Assembly (NCBI GenBank): GCA_016218715.1 | Contig: JACRDG010000081.1 | Coordinates: forward strand, 1 to 64,000 | Direction: 5' to 3' | Length of the DNA: 64,000 nt | Source: Desulfomonile tiedjei | Lineage (GTDB): Bacteria > Desulfobacterota > Desulfomonilia > Desulfomonilales > Desulfomonilaceae | Shown here: piece by piece, positions 50,082 to 59,623 of the stretch | How positions within the stretch are numbered: the first letter of the stretch is position 1 | Layout of the letters: each line of letters starts with the position of its first letter | The notes under the pieces: model-generated | What the model was told of the DNA's origin: nothing | Database searches by the model: none | Seen by the model: the letters and a program-made list of their open reading frames with translations, nothing else | Translations under genes and position numbers: made by a program

Positions 50082-50711
50082 ATGAGAACGAAAGAGATCG
50101 TGTGGCTGGTTCTGCTTGCCGTGGCCGTTTGTCTCACCATTTTGCTTAAGTATGTCCCCTATTTTCCGGGGGATGTAAGCATTACCCTGCTTATTCAGTC
50201 CTTGCTGCCGGAATCCAAAACCTGGGCACAGGTATTGTCCTCGACAGCGGCAATGCCTTGGATCTTGGCTCTCATCGCTGTTACCTTCGCTCTTGCCTGG
50301 AAAATTGCAGGATGGCGAGCTAGTCTGTTGTCCCTTGCGGCCTTCATCGGCCTGGCTCTGTTGGGAAAATTGCTTGGGCCGGTCATTGCTCAGCCGCGAC
50401 CTTCTCCCGAGTTGGTCCAGGTCACGGGCACGCTTTCCGGGTCCGCATTCCCATCAATCTTCGCTTTCAATTACGCAGCGACGGTCGGCTTTCTGGCTGT
50501 CCTGGCCGTGACGAAGGGACCGGGGAGATTCCGATGGGCTCTCCTGGTCGTCTGCATATCGCTTCTCGCTGCAGGATGGATTGCTCGGGTTGCCCTGGCC
50601 GCTCACTGGCCCAGCGACGTGGCCCTCTCCTACCTCATCGGGATTTTGTGGGTTACCTTCCTCATGCGTTGGGTTAGATGGAAAGGAAAGATCGCTGCCC
50701 ACCGGATATGA
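50082..50711 (+). CDS. PAP2-family membrane phosphatase-like protein
   Basis: The 209-residue protein has about six spans. PAP2 motif 1 is KLLGPVIAQPRP and motif 3 is RVALAAHWPSDV, with the nucleophile His. Motif 2, normally PSGH, reads FPSIFA, so the Gly-His pair is absent. It may be inactive or act with another acid base. Typical members dephosphorylate undecaprenyl or phosphatidate phosphates. It is monocistronic, 300 bp before the fdhA gene. Confidence 0.75.
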   Translation: MRTKEIVWLVLLAVAVCLTILLKYVPYFPGDVSITLLIQSLLPESKTWAQVLSSTAAMPWILALIAVTFALAWKIAGWRASLLSLAAFIGLALLGKLLGPVIAQPRPSPELVQVTGTLSGSAFPSIFAFNYAATVGFLAVLAVTKGPGRFRWALLVVCISLLAAGWIARVALAAHWPSDVALSYLIGILWVTFLMRWVRWKGKIAAHRI

Positions 50712-50885
50712 ACCCATTGATGTCATAGAGACTCACTGACAGCGGTACAACTGCTTCCCAGCCCTGACATTACCGTCTTTGGCGGACCGGCGGGTCGGCA
50801 TAGTGACCCGGTCAAAAATACCGGAGGCCTCGGTTTGTCACCTGATTTCTGAATCTTGGGAGAACGGTCTTGACACTCGTCCTCT

Positions 50886-50907
50886 CTTATGTCAAACCTG
50901 ACATAAG
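50886..50907. promoter_or_regulatory. Perfect 9-bp dyad upstream of fdhA, possible operator
   Basis: CTTATGTCA and TGACATAAG are exact inverse complements with a 4-bp spacer (AACC), 104 bp before fdhA. TTGACA at 50870 may be part of a promoter. The dyad is the clearest candidate site for a regulator of the fdhA-aldehyde oxidoreductase operon. Confidence 0.6.
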
Positions 50908-51010
50908 CGTCCAGGTTTGCCTACAAACAGTCCTTCTGACGTCCGGACGGGCGAGGGAGCCCGAACCGGTAGCGTAGGAGAACGGTCTAATTCGTGTTGA
51001 GGAGATATCG

Positions 51011-53056
51011 ATGGATTATCGGTTTGTGAAGACCACGTGCCCGTATTGCGGGTGCGGGTGCCAGATGCTGCTCGAAGTATTGGACGGGAACCTCATCGGC
51101 ACGATGCCGCATAAGACGGCGCCGATGAATCAGGGCAAATTGTGCATCAAAGGCTGGAATGCCCACGAGTTCGTTCGCAGCCCGAACCGGCTGACAACAC
51201 CCCTTGTGCGCAAGAACGGCTCCCTCCAGGAAGCCTCCTGGGATGAGGCCCTGGATGTGACCGTCTCGCGGCTCAGAGAGATCAAAGAAAAGCATGGAGG
51301 CGAAAGCGTCGCGTTCCTCTCGTCCGCCCGGTGCACCAATGAGGAGAACTACCTTCTCCAGAAATTCTGCCGGGCAGGATTTGGAACCAACAACGTAGAT
51401 GCATGCGCCCGTCTCTGACACGCGCCCACGGTGGCAGGTCTTGCCGCCGCATTCGGAAGTGGTGCAATGACCAATTCGATACCGGAGATCGAGGACGCTT
51501 CGTGCGTGCTGGTGATCGGCTCAAACACAACCGAGGCTCACCCGCTCGTCTCGCACAGAGTTTTCCGGGCGAAGCTCAAGGGAGCCACCCTCATTGTGGT
51601 GGATCCTCGCAAGATCCAGCTCACCTTGCAAGCCGACATACACGTGCCGTTGAATTTCGGGTCGGACGTCGCCTTCCTCAATGGGATGATGCACGTGATC
51701 CTGAAGAATAGCTGGCACAATCCGCAGTTCGTTTCCGAGCGCACCGAAGGATTCGCGGAGCTTCAGGCGCATCTGGAGAAGTATTCCCCTGAAAAGGCGT
51801 CCCAAATATGCGGCGTTCCTCCTGAGGAGATCGAGCGTGTGGCGCGGCTGTATGCCACTTCCGAGTGCTCGACCATCTTGTACACCCTGGGAATCACCGA
51901 GCACTCGCACGGTGTCGACAACGTGAAGTCTTTGGCCAACCTGGCGATGCTCACGGGTCACATCGGCAAGCGTTCCTCAGGCGTCAACCCCTTGAGGGGC
52001 CAGAACAACGTGCAGGGTCATTGCGATATGGGCGCATTGCCGAACGTCTTTCCGGGATATCAGGTGGTGACGGACGAGAATATTCGCAAGAAATTCGAGA
52101 CCGCGTGGAACGCGAAGCTCTCGGACAAGGTAGGTTACACCATCCCCGAAATGATGGATCGGCTTATCGACGGTTCGGTGAAAGGGATGTACATTTTCGG
52201 AGAGAATCCGGCCCTCGCGGATCCGGACACGCATCACATAAACCGTGCCCTGGACTCGGCTGAGTTCCTCGTGGTTCAGGACATCTTCCTGACCGAAACC
52301 GCGAAACACGCCCATGTGGTTCTCCCGGGCGCTTCGTGGGCTGAAAAGGATGGGACCTTCTCCAACACCGAGCGGAAAGTGCAACGCGTCCGCAAGGCAG
52401 TCGAACCTCTTCCGGGGACCCTCCCGGACTGGAATATACTCTGCGAACTCGGAGCCAGAATGGGCCTCTCTATGACCTACACTTCCCCGGAAGAGGTATT
52501 TAACGAAATGGCAAGTCTCTCGCCGATCTTCAGTGGCATGTCGTACGCGCGGCTCGAGGCGGACGGAATCCAATGGCCCTGTCCCTCGGCCGATCATCCG
52601 GGAACCTTGTTCCTGCACGAAGGGAAGTTCACCCGAGGCCGAGGAATGTTCAGTGTCATCGATTACCGGCCTCCCGAGGAGATGCCGGACGACGAGTATC
52701 CGTATCTGCTGACAACGGGCCGCCGGTATGCGCACTATCATACCCGGACGATGACGGGGAACTGTCCGACGCTGCACAAGGAGTTCCCGGCGCCGTTCGC
52801 TCAGATCAGCTTTGCCGATGCTGAGAAGCTGGGGTTGAAAGACGGGGATTCCGCGAAGGTAATATCCAGGCGAGGAGAGCTTGTCACACCCGTCAGACCC
52901 GGGGATATAGTCCCGCCGGGTTCCCTATTCATGGATTTCCATTTTATGGAGGCCAATCCGAACGTGTTGCTGGGGACGTCCCTGGACCCGGTCTCCAAGA
53001 CCCCTGATTACAAGGTGTGTGCCGTCAAGATCGAGAAATGCCCTGCTGAAACGTGA
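51011..53056 (+). CDS. fdhA: Selenocysteine formate dehydrogenase, catalytic subunit
   Basis: The 681-residue protein is read through an in-frame TGA at 51416 as selenocysteine 136; the ORF track breaks it into 51011-51418 and 51431-53056. The context CARL-U-HAPTVAGLA is the Mo/W-ligand site of FdhF-type enzymes. A [4Fe-4S] motif TCPYCGCGCQM plus KLCIKG lies at the N-terminus. It oxidises formate or reduces CO2. No FeS or NAD-linked subunit gene follows, so the partner is unclear. A SECIS hairpin lies directly at the UGA. The next gene is 22 bp away, so it is one operon. Confidence 0.95.
51416..51449 (+). promoter_or_regulatory. Bacterial SECIS element of fdhA
   Basis: The mRNA after the UGA folds as a stem with CGGTGGCA/TGCCGCCG and a GGTCT apical loop. 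The GGCAGGTCTTGCC core matches the SelB-binding loop of the E. coli fdhF SECIS (GCAGGTCTGC). The position directly after the UGA is as required in bacteria. Confidence 0.85.
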
Positions 53057-53078
53057 TCAGGATGCTGAGGAACGAACC

Positions 53079-56000
53079 ATGAGGCAAGTCAGTTTAACCC
53101 TCAACGGGCAAGCCCGTACCTTGGCCGTGGATGAAAAGCGGGTTCTCCTGGATCTGCTCCGCGATGACCTGTCCCTGACCGGCACCAAGCAATCCTGCGA
53201 TCGCAAAGGGCAGTGTGGGGCGTGTACCGTACTGGTAAACGGCAAGGCGGTGCGTTCCTGCCTCACCAAGGTTGTCGATCTGGAGGGAGCCGATGTCGTC
53301 TCCATCGAAGGGCTGGGCACCCCCGAGAGACCGCACCCGATCCAGGAGGCGTTCGCTTTGGCGGGCGCGATCCAATGCGGTTTCTGCACTCCCGGGATGA
53401 TCGTGGCTACCAAAGCGCTCCTGGACAGCCATCCCGATCCTGATTCGGAGCGGATCAAGTCCAGTCTCAGACGCAACCTCTGTCGCTGCACCGGGTACAC
53501 GAGAATCATCGAGGCAGTCAAACTGGCTGGGAAGTTCCTGCGCGGGGAAACCTCGCCGGACCAGCTTCGACCGGACCCTGCCCACGGAGTGATCGGCGTT
53601 TCTCTCCCGCGACCGGACGCACTCCTGCTCGCTTGCGGCACCGGTCGGTTTACAGCGGACTTCCGCATGGCCGGAATGCTCGAGTTGGCGGCAGTGCGCA
53701 GCCCCCACGCTCATGCGGTGATCAAATCCATAGACGCCTCCTCTGCTGAAAAGATGCCCGGTGTGATCGGCGTGATGACTGCGAAGGACATAAGAGGCTC
53801 GAACCGCCTGAAGAACGATCAGCCGTTGCTCTGCGACAGGAAAGTGCATGTGCTCGGGGATGCTGTGGCCCTGGTGGTGGCGGAGACCAAAGAACAGGCT
53901 CTAGCCGGCGCCCATGCCGTACGGGTGGAATATGATCCCCTCCCTGCGGTGATGACCCCGGCGGAAGCGTTGGCCGAGAACAGTCCACAGGTTCATGATG
54001 GCATCCCCAACCAGTGTTTTACCCATCCCCAGATCAAAGGGGATGCCGAGGCCGCGCTCCAGAGTTCGGCAACCGTAGTCACGGCGAAGTTCACCACTCA
54101 GCTCATTCACCAGGCGGCACTGGAACCGGAAGCCTCTCTTGCGTACCTTGAAGGCGGAGGGGACGAGAAACTGGTGGTAATCGGGCGCAGCATTTACATC
54201 CATTACCACCTGATGCAGTTGCAGGAAGCTCTGGGCTGGGACAACATGCGTTACGAGCAAGGCTTCGTTGGGGGACAATTCGGCATGAAGATGGACATCA
54301 CTGCCGAAGGGCTTGCTGCTGCTGCGGCCCTCCATTTCAAGCGCCCGGTTCGGTACGTGTGCAGTCTGGCCGAGTCCATGATGATCACCACCAAGCGTCA
54401 TCCGTTCGAGATGGACGTGCGCCTGGGAGCAGACCGGGAGGGTCGGCTCACGGCTTACACGATAGATTTCACGGTAGAGAACGGAGCGTACACGTCCGCG
54501 GGACAGTCGATCGTCATCAGGGCCCTGTACATGCTTAGTGGCTCTTACAACATCCCCCATGTCAACGCCCTCGGCAAGTTGGTGTACACCAACAACGCCT
54601 GGGGAGGCGCAGCCCGGGGAGCGGGACCACCTCAGGTGAACTTCGCCCTCGAGTCTGCCATGGATCTGCTTGCCGCGGAGTTGGGAATGGACCGTCTCGA
54701 CTTTCGTCTGCTCAATTCGATCAAACCGGGCGAGTCGATCTCCACGGGGCAGGTAGTGGACGAGTGGCCTTATCCCGGCTGCCTCGAAGCTCTGCGACCT
54801 CATTACAAGCGGGCTGTGCAAGAGGCTCTCCCTTTCAAGGATGGCCGGATGCGACGCGGCGTGGGCATAGCCGGAGGCAGCTTCGGTATCGGACGAGGAG
54901 GGCCGGACCGATCCAACGTGGCTGTGGAGCTTATGCCCGATGGCGGACTGACCGTTTTCGGCTCAATCGCAGACCCGGGTGAAGGCAACGATGCCATGCT
55001 CACTCAGATCGCCTCCCATCTCACCGGTATTCCTCAGAGCAAGATCCGGCTGGTGTGCCGCGATACGGACCGCACTCCCGACTCAAGCTCTGCTTCCGGC
55101 AGCCGGGTAACGTATATGAGCGGCGGCGCGATGGTCAGAGCCATTGAGGTGTTGACTTCAGCAATGGCCGCAGTGGGTGCGAGCACGTACGAAGAGATGG
55201 TGGCAGCAGGGCAGTCAACCCGATACCTGGGCTCCCGCGTGCAGGATGCAACCTTCCTGGACCCCAAGACCGGCCAAGGCGCCCCGTTCGAGTCGCGGGT
55301 GCATGGCGCTCAGATGGCAGAGGTGGAGGTAGATAGCGAGACCGGGAACGTCCGGGTGATCAAGATTACCGCGGTAGTGGACCCCGGAACGATCATCAAT
55401 CCGATGGTCGTGCAAGGCCAGATAGAAGGCGGCGTGGATATGGGAGCCGGAATGGCTCTTCGTGAAGAGTACGTGCACGGCCAAACCACGGATTGGGCCA
55501 CTTTCCGGTTTCCGTCAACGAAAACCGCCTTCGACACGGAAGTTATCCTGCTCCAAACTCCCCGCGAGAAAGGACCTCTAGGCGCCGTGGGAGTGGGAGA
55601 GTTTGTGCTTCTGCCCACCCCGGCGGCCATCATGGGGGCTATTCAGGATGCCACTGGAGGAACCCGGATTTGTGACCTGCCGGCCACTCCCGAGCGCGTA
55701 GTGAATGCCATGGCCTCGGCCGGCAAGCAAGGGGGCGTCCCTCTGGGACGAAATGCCACGCCGGTAACCGGTCCGTACACGATGGAAGTGGTCGACGGAA
55801 AGGCAGTATACTTCGACGAGGAAGGCTTCTTATTCGACCCTGACGCCTGGAGCGAAGCGCTGGCGGAACACATGGCCAAAGCTGCTGGCATGAGCGGCCT
55901 GTCAGCAATACATTGGCGCGTCATCCACTACCTTCGAGAGTATTACTTTAGAGTAGGCAAGAGCCCGAGGAACAAAGAGCTGGCAACGGGGACCGGAGTG

Positions 56001-56090
56001 AGCGTCATGGAGATCGAGGCTGCCTTCCGGGGCGGGGTCAAATATGGCGCCCGTCGGTTAGCCGGCTTACACAATCCCAAGGGTTGTTGA
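53079..56090 (+). CDS. Aldehyde oxidoreductase (xanthine oxidase family) fused to a DsrC/TusE-like domain
   Basis: The 1003-residue protein starts at ATG 53079. Residues 1-160 carry two [2Fe-2S] domains (SCDRKGQCGAC; CGFCTPGM and RRNLCRCTGY). Residues 190-890 are the molybdopterin domains, with RGAGPPQVNFALESAMD and the catalytic Glu in GVGEF; no flavin domain is present, as in Desulfovibrio MOP. From residue 902 a DsrC/TusE-like domain follows: VYFDEEGFLFDPDAWSEAL, HWRVIHYLREYY and the ending AGLHNPKGC. The C-terminal Cys is retained; the second Cys of DsrC, 11 residues earlier, is Arg, as is also non-Cys in TusE. It is in an operon with fdhA. Confidence 0.93.
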   Translation: MRQVSLTLNGQARTLAVDEKRVLLDLLRDDLSLTGTKQSCDRKGQCGACTVLVNGKAVRSCLTKVVDLEGADVVSIEGLGTPERPHPIQEAFALAGAIQCGFCTPGMIVATKALLDSHPDPDSERIKSSLRRNLCRCTGYTRIIEAVKLAGKFLRGETSPDQLRPDPAHGVIGVSLPRPDALLLACGTGRFTADFRMAGMLELAAVRSPHAHAVIKSIDASSAEKMPGVIGVMTAKDIRGSNRLKNDQPLLCDRKVHVLGDAVALVVAETKEQALAGAHAVRVEYDPLPAVMTPAEALAENSPQVHDGIPNQCFTHPQIKGDAEAALQSSATVVTAKFTTQLIHQAALEPEASLAYLEGGGDEKLVVIGRSIYIHYHLMQLQEALGWDNMRYEQGFVGGQFGMKMDITAEGLAAAAALHFKRPVRYVCSLAESMMITTKRHPFEMDVRLGADREGRLTAYTIDFTVENGAYTSAGQSIVIRALYMLSGSYNIPHVNALGKLVYTNNAWGGAARGAGPPQVNFALESAMDLLAAELGMDRLDFRLLNSIKPGESISTGQVVDEWPYPGCLEALRPHYKRAVQEALPFKDGRMRRGVGIAGGSFGIGRGGPDRSNVAVELMPDGGLTVFGSIADPGEGNDAMLTQIASHLTGIPQSKIRLVCRDTDRTPDSSSASGSRVTYMSGGAMVRAIEVLTSAMAAVGASTYEEMVAAGQSTRYLGSRVQDATFLDPKTGQGAPFESRVHGAQMAEVEVDSETGNVRVIKITAVVDPGTIINPMVVQGQIEGGVDMGAGMALREEYVHGQTTDWATFRFPSTKTAFDTEVILLQTPREKGPLGAVGVGEFVLLPTPAAIMGAIQDATGGTRICDLPATPERVVNAMASAGKQGGVPLGRNATPVTGPYTMEVVDGKAVYFDEEGFLFDPDAWSEALAEHMAKAAGMSGLSAIHWRVIHYLREYYFRVGKSPRNKELATGTGVSVMEIEAAFRGGVKYGARRLAGLHNPKGC

Positions 56091-56663
56091 GCCAGGGTAG
56101 CCGTTTCCTTTCACGCGGACGGATTATGCCCCTAACGAAGACCGGTCAATCGCCGGCCTTTTAGGCGGGTCCTTGAGCCGATTGCCTCAAACTGCTCGCG
56201 TTTTGTCTTGACCTTTCTCAACTCATGGCACAAAATCATAGGCTGGTCCGAGAGCGAGGGTGTCACAGCCTTCCCTCTGTCGTTTGCGTTGGAAACTGGT
56301 GCGGCTTGATGCTCCTAATTTTCGGGGGCCCGGCAGTGAAGTCGATTGCCGCTTCGCTGTCGCAATGGAGCGGCCCCAAGACCCAATGCAAGCGGTACTC
56401 GTCTGCAAGCTACCTGACATTATGGAGGAGCACCCCCGGAACAGCGGAGAAACTTGCCAAGAGCTCTGGACCGTGGCGATGTGCGTCCGCCTGCCATCTT
56501 CGCTCCACCGACACTCTCGGCCACGATCTGAGAGCAAGCGGAGCACCTCGCTGTACGTCGACGCTAGTTCTGCCGATTCGTTCACAGGAAGGCTCGCTAG
56601 CCTTCAACTCGAGATATGCCGCGTACTCAGAAGGGCGGCACCTCAGACTATTCGGAGGCATCA
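56091..56663. other. Intergenic region with a weak terminator
   Basis: About 570 bp without a supported gene. A short GC-rich stem (GACCGG...CCGGCC, about 56139-56163) followed by TTTT may end the fdhA operon. The ORFs 56225-56851 and 56260-56667 have no ribosome site and look like chance frames. Confidence 0.4.
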
Positions 56664-58292
56664 ATGAGAAGAGTCCGGATGAACGTGAGGACCAAGATCT
56701 TCCTCGGAAACCTGCTGCCGATAGGTCTGATGGTGATTCTGGCCTACTTCTCCTATCTAAGCTTACAGTCCCTCCTCACGTCCATTTCGGCTGTGGACGA
56801 TGCTCACGGAGTTATCGAGAAAGCTCAAAATATCCGCCAGGCAGCGGTTGATATGGGATTCACGCTGCGGGGTTACCTGCTCACTGGGGAGGACTCTTTT
56901 CTCAAAGAATATGAGAGCCGGAGTGCCAGTGTACGTGAGGCGTCGGATGCGCTGAAGGGGTCATTGCGAGACCCGTCCCAGATACAAATGCTAAACGAGC
57001 TACAATCGGCTGTCGAAGATTGGATCGCCAAGGCCATCATGCCCGCTATCGATGTGCGGCGGCTGCTGAAAGGCTCCGAATCTGAATCGCAGATGAAAGC
57101 CATCATTGGCATTAATTTCGACCGGCAGTACGTCGAGAGATTTCAAGAGCTGATTTCCAAATTCATCGAGGCGGAGAAGCAACGACTAATGGCCGGTAAA
57201 AACGATTCCAATGCTTCCGCTGAGGCAAGCGGACGAGTCGTTTTCGTCGGTAGCCTGATCGTGATCGGCCTGTCTTGTGTCATCTCCTTCGTCATTTCAG
57301 GCAGAATTACCCGACCGTTGCTCGAGGCGGTCGATTTTGCCGGAAGTGCGGCGGAAGGAGATCTTTCAAAGCGGCTGCAGGTCAAATCAAGAGACGAAAT
57401 CGGTCGGCTCAGCCAACTCCTGAACGAAATGATCGCCAACTTGAGTGTTTACACCAAGCAAGTGCTGCAAGGAGCGAGCGTACTCTCCTCCTCGGCTGCC
57501 GAGATAGCGGCAACTATTGGCCAACTCGCTGCAAGCACGTCAAAAACCTCCGCTGCAATCACTCAAACGACCGCAACGGTAGAGGAGGTCCGGCAGGCCG
57601 CTCGGGTCTCCGGTGAGCAGGCGAGCAAAGTGGTCGAAAGCGCCGGACGCACGGCGCAAATTTCGGATACCGGCAAGACCGCGACGGAAGAAACCATTCA
57701 ACGCATCAATGACATCCAATCCAATATGGAAAACATCAGCAGCACGGTAGTGCGATTGAATGAACACAGTCAAGCCATCGAGAACATCGTTGACTCGGTG
57801 CAGGACATTGCCGATCAGTCGCACCTTCTGGCGGTGAATGCGTCCATTGAGGCAGCGCGTGCCGGAGAACAGGGGAAAGGCTTTGCGGTAGTGGCCCAGG
57901 AGATCAAATCTCTTGCGGATCAATCCAAAGCTGCGACCGATCAGATCCGAAGCATTCTGGACGAGACCAAACGATGGATAAACGCGGTCGTGATGTCTGC
58001 CGAACAAGGCACCAATGCGGTGCTTGCGGGAGTCTCACAGTCGGGTCAGGCGGGTGAATCGATAGCCCTTCTGACGCGAAGCGTTGTCGAGGCATCCCAG
58101 GCTGCTCAGGTCATTCATTCGTCCATCGAGCAGCAGTTTGCCGGCGTCAACCAGGTCTCGCAAGCCATGGTCGGCATCGAGCAGGCAGTGCAGCAGAATC
58201 TCACGGGAATCTCCCAACTGGAATCAGCCGCACGGGGATTGGAGGAGTTAAGCTCCTCGCTCAGGGAATTGGCGACAAGGTTTACGACTTGA
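56664..58292 (+). CDS. Methyl-accepting chemotaxis protein
   Basis: The 542-residue protein has a first span ([18 protein letters not shown]), a periplasmic helical domain of about 160 residues (CHASE3/4HB-like), a second span ([21 protein letters not shown]), HAMP, and a cytoplasmic signalling domain with the hairpin tip [40 protein letters not shown]. It relays a ligand signal to CheW-CheA. ATG 56664 has GGAGG 5 nt upstream. No che genes are nearby, so it is an orphan receptor. Confidence 0.94.
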   Translation: MRRVRMNVRTKIFLGNLLPIGLMVILAYFSYLSLQSLLTSISAVDDAHGVIEKAQNIRQAAVDMGFTLRGYLLTGEDSFLKEYESRSASVREASDALKGSLRDPSQIQMLNELQSAVEDWIAKAIMPAIDVRRLLKGSESESQMKAIIGINFDRQYVERFQELISKFIEAEKQRLMAGKNDSNASAEASGRVVFVGSLIVIGLSCVISFVISGRITRPLLEAVDFAGSAAEGDLSKRLQVKSRDEIGRLSQLLNEMIANLSVYTKQVLQGASVLSSSAAEIAATIGQLAASTSKTSAAITQTTATVEEVRQAARVSGEQASKVVESAGRTAQISDTGKTATEETIQRINDIQSNMENISSTVVRLNEHSQAIENIVDSVQDIADQSHLLAVNASIEAARAGEQGKGFAVVAQEIKSLADQSKAATDQIRSILDETKRWINAVVMSAEQGTNAVLAGVSQSGQAGESIALLTRSVVEASQAAQVIHSSIEQQFAGVNQVSQAMVGIEQAVQQNLTGISQLESAARGLEELSSSLRELATRFTT

Positions 58293-58334
58293 TGAAAGGG
58301 ACGAATCGGACAGGCAACCGGACATGTGATGGGA

Positions 58335-58799
58335 TCAATAGATACCGAGGTCGATGCCGGCAGCGAGGGTCTGCCCCAATTCCCGGCACCGGGCGAGAGC
58401 GTCTTGGGTGATCTTCCCGCGATGGATGATCGGCTCCTGGACCTTCCTCATGCGATAGCCGGCGACGATGCGCTCGATGCTCGTCAACGCGCCGGTCCCG
58501 TCGTTCCCCGCTGAGATGACCACCACATACGGTTTGCCGATGGTGAACTCCCGCGTCTGTTCATAGGTCCGGTCGAAGAAATCCTTGACCGCTCCTGCCA
58601 TGTAGCCGAAGTACTCGGGACTGCAAACGATCAGGACCGAGCATTCACGCAGCATGCGGCTGTCGACGCGAGCCGCAAGGAGCCTCGAGACCTTTACCTG
58701 AGGGACCCATCGCGCCCCCTCCTCAACCGCCGCGGCGAGTTGCTCTGTATTGCCGGATTGGGTATGATAGACGATCAGGAGATAACCTTCCGAGCCCAT
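58335..58799 (-). CDS. Flavodoxin-like NAD(P)H:FMN reductase family protein
   Basis: The 154-residue protein has the FMN-binding start of a flavodoxin-type fold (LLIVYHTQSGNTEQLAAAV) and a CSPEYFGYMAGAVKDFFDR segment, as in multimeric flavodoxin WrbA and iron-sulfur flavoproteins. It is probably a cytosolic electron-transfer flavoprotein. It starts 35 bp after the VTT protein gene, in the same direction, and may be in the hflX operon. Confidence 0.88.
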   Translation of the reverse strand: MGSEGYLLIVYHTQSGNTEQLAAAVEEGARWVPQVKVSRLLAARVDSRMLRECSVLIVCSPEYFGYMAGAVKDFFDRTYEQTREFTIGKPYVVVISAGNDGTGALTSIERIVAGYRMRKVQEPIIHRGKITQDALARCRELGQTLAAGIDLGIY

Positions 58800-58834
58800 G
58801 ATCCGGCCTCCTTCGTACGATCGAGGCCAGGGCC

Positions 58835-59623
58835 TCAGTTCGCCGCTCGGCGCTTAACGTCGTCCGCCGAGGGGAGGCCGGTTTCCGGAGGCCGTTCCGT
58901 CTCGTCGTGATGCCCGGCGTGTTTGTGAATCCATCTATTGATTCTGTCGCGGCAAAGCCAGACCAAAACGAGAAGAGCGCCGCACGCTACGCCCCAGGCG
59001 ACCAGTTCCAGCCAGTTTTCGTCGTACAGGGCGGACCCGCTGTAACTCAGCATGATCGTCCCGGGAAGCCTCCCGACAGCGCACACGATCAGAAAGGGAA
59101 AGAACCCCATGGGGCTCAAGCCGAGGATGTAGCAGAGGACATCCTTGGGAAAACCCGGAATGGTGAACAGGACCAGGGCGATGAACGTCCCTTTTCGTTC
59201 GGTCAGGAAACGGAATCTCTCCCAAGTCTCTCGGGACACCACCAGCTTAACAAGGGGAGCGCCCATAAGCCTGCCCCCGGCAAATGCTCCGATCGAACCA
59301 ACGGTCAGGCCAATTGTGGAGTAAAGGACATTGGGGAGAGCGCCGAAGATGAAACCGCCCACTGCCCCGGTCAATTCACCCGGGATTGGTGCCAAAACCA
59401 CCTGCAGGCTCTGGATCGCTATGAATACAAGAGGTGCCCACCTGCCCCAGCTTTGCACGTAGATCCGCAACTCATCCTTCCCGACTAGAACGTCGCACGC
59501 GTCGTCCACGAGACAGACAAGATATCCCGCACGCCATAGCCAGACGATTCCGAGTGCCGTGCAGGCCAGCAGTACTACCGCGACCGCGAGTTGCACTGCT
59601 TCCTTGCGAGTCGAGATTCTCAT
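58835..59623 (-). CDS. VTT-domain (TVP38/TMEM64, DedA-like) membrane protein
   Basis: The 262-residue protein has five or six spans and a VTT domain: the re-entrant motif APIPGELTGAVGGFIFG and the IPGFPKDVLCYILGLSPMGFF segment are its signatures. Such proteins flip lipids or support membrane homeostasis. It overlaps hflX by 4 bp (ATGA), so the two are coupled. The tail is charged and His-rich (HKHAGHHDETE). Confidence 0.88.
   Translation of the reverse strand: MRISTRKEAVQLAVAVVLLACTALGIVWLWRAGYLVCLVDDACDVLVGKDELRIYVQSWGRWAPLVFIAIQSLQVVLAPIPGELTGAVGGFIFGALPNVLYSTIGLTVGSIGAFAGGRLMGAPLVKLVVSRETWERFRFLTERKGTFIALVLFTIPGFPKDVLCYILGLSPMGFFPFLIVCAVGRLPGTIMLSYSGSALYDENWLELVAWGVACGALLVLVWLCRDRINRWIHKHAGHHDETERPPETGLPSADDVKRRAAN

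Noticed and set aside
51418-51431. fdhA split into two ORFs (pseudogene or frameshift)
   Set aside because: Both parts are in one frame, the break is a TGA at the Sec position and a SECIS hairpin follows.
53901-54821. 306-residue minus-strand ORF opposite the aldehyde oxidoreductase
   Set aside because: Antisense shadow of an intact molybdenum enzyme.
56225-56851. 208-residue ORF before the chemoreceptor
   Set aside because: It overlaps the chemoreceptor start in another frame and has atypical composition; the opposite-strand ORF is equally open.
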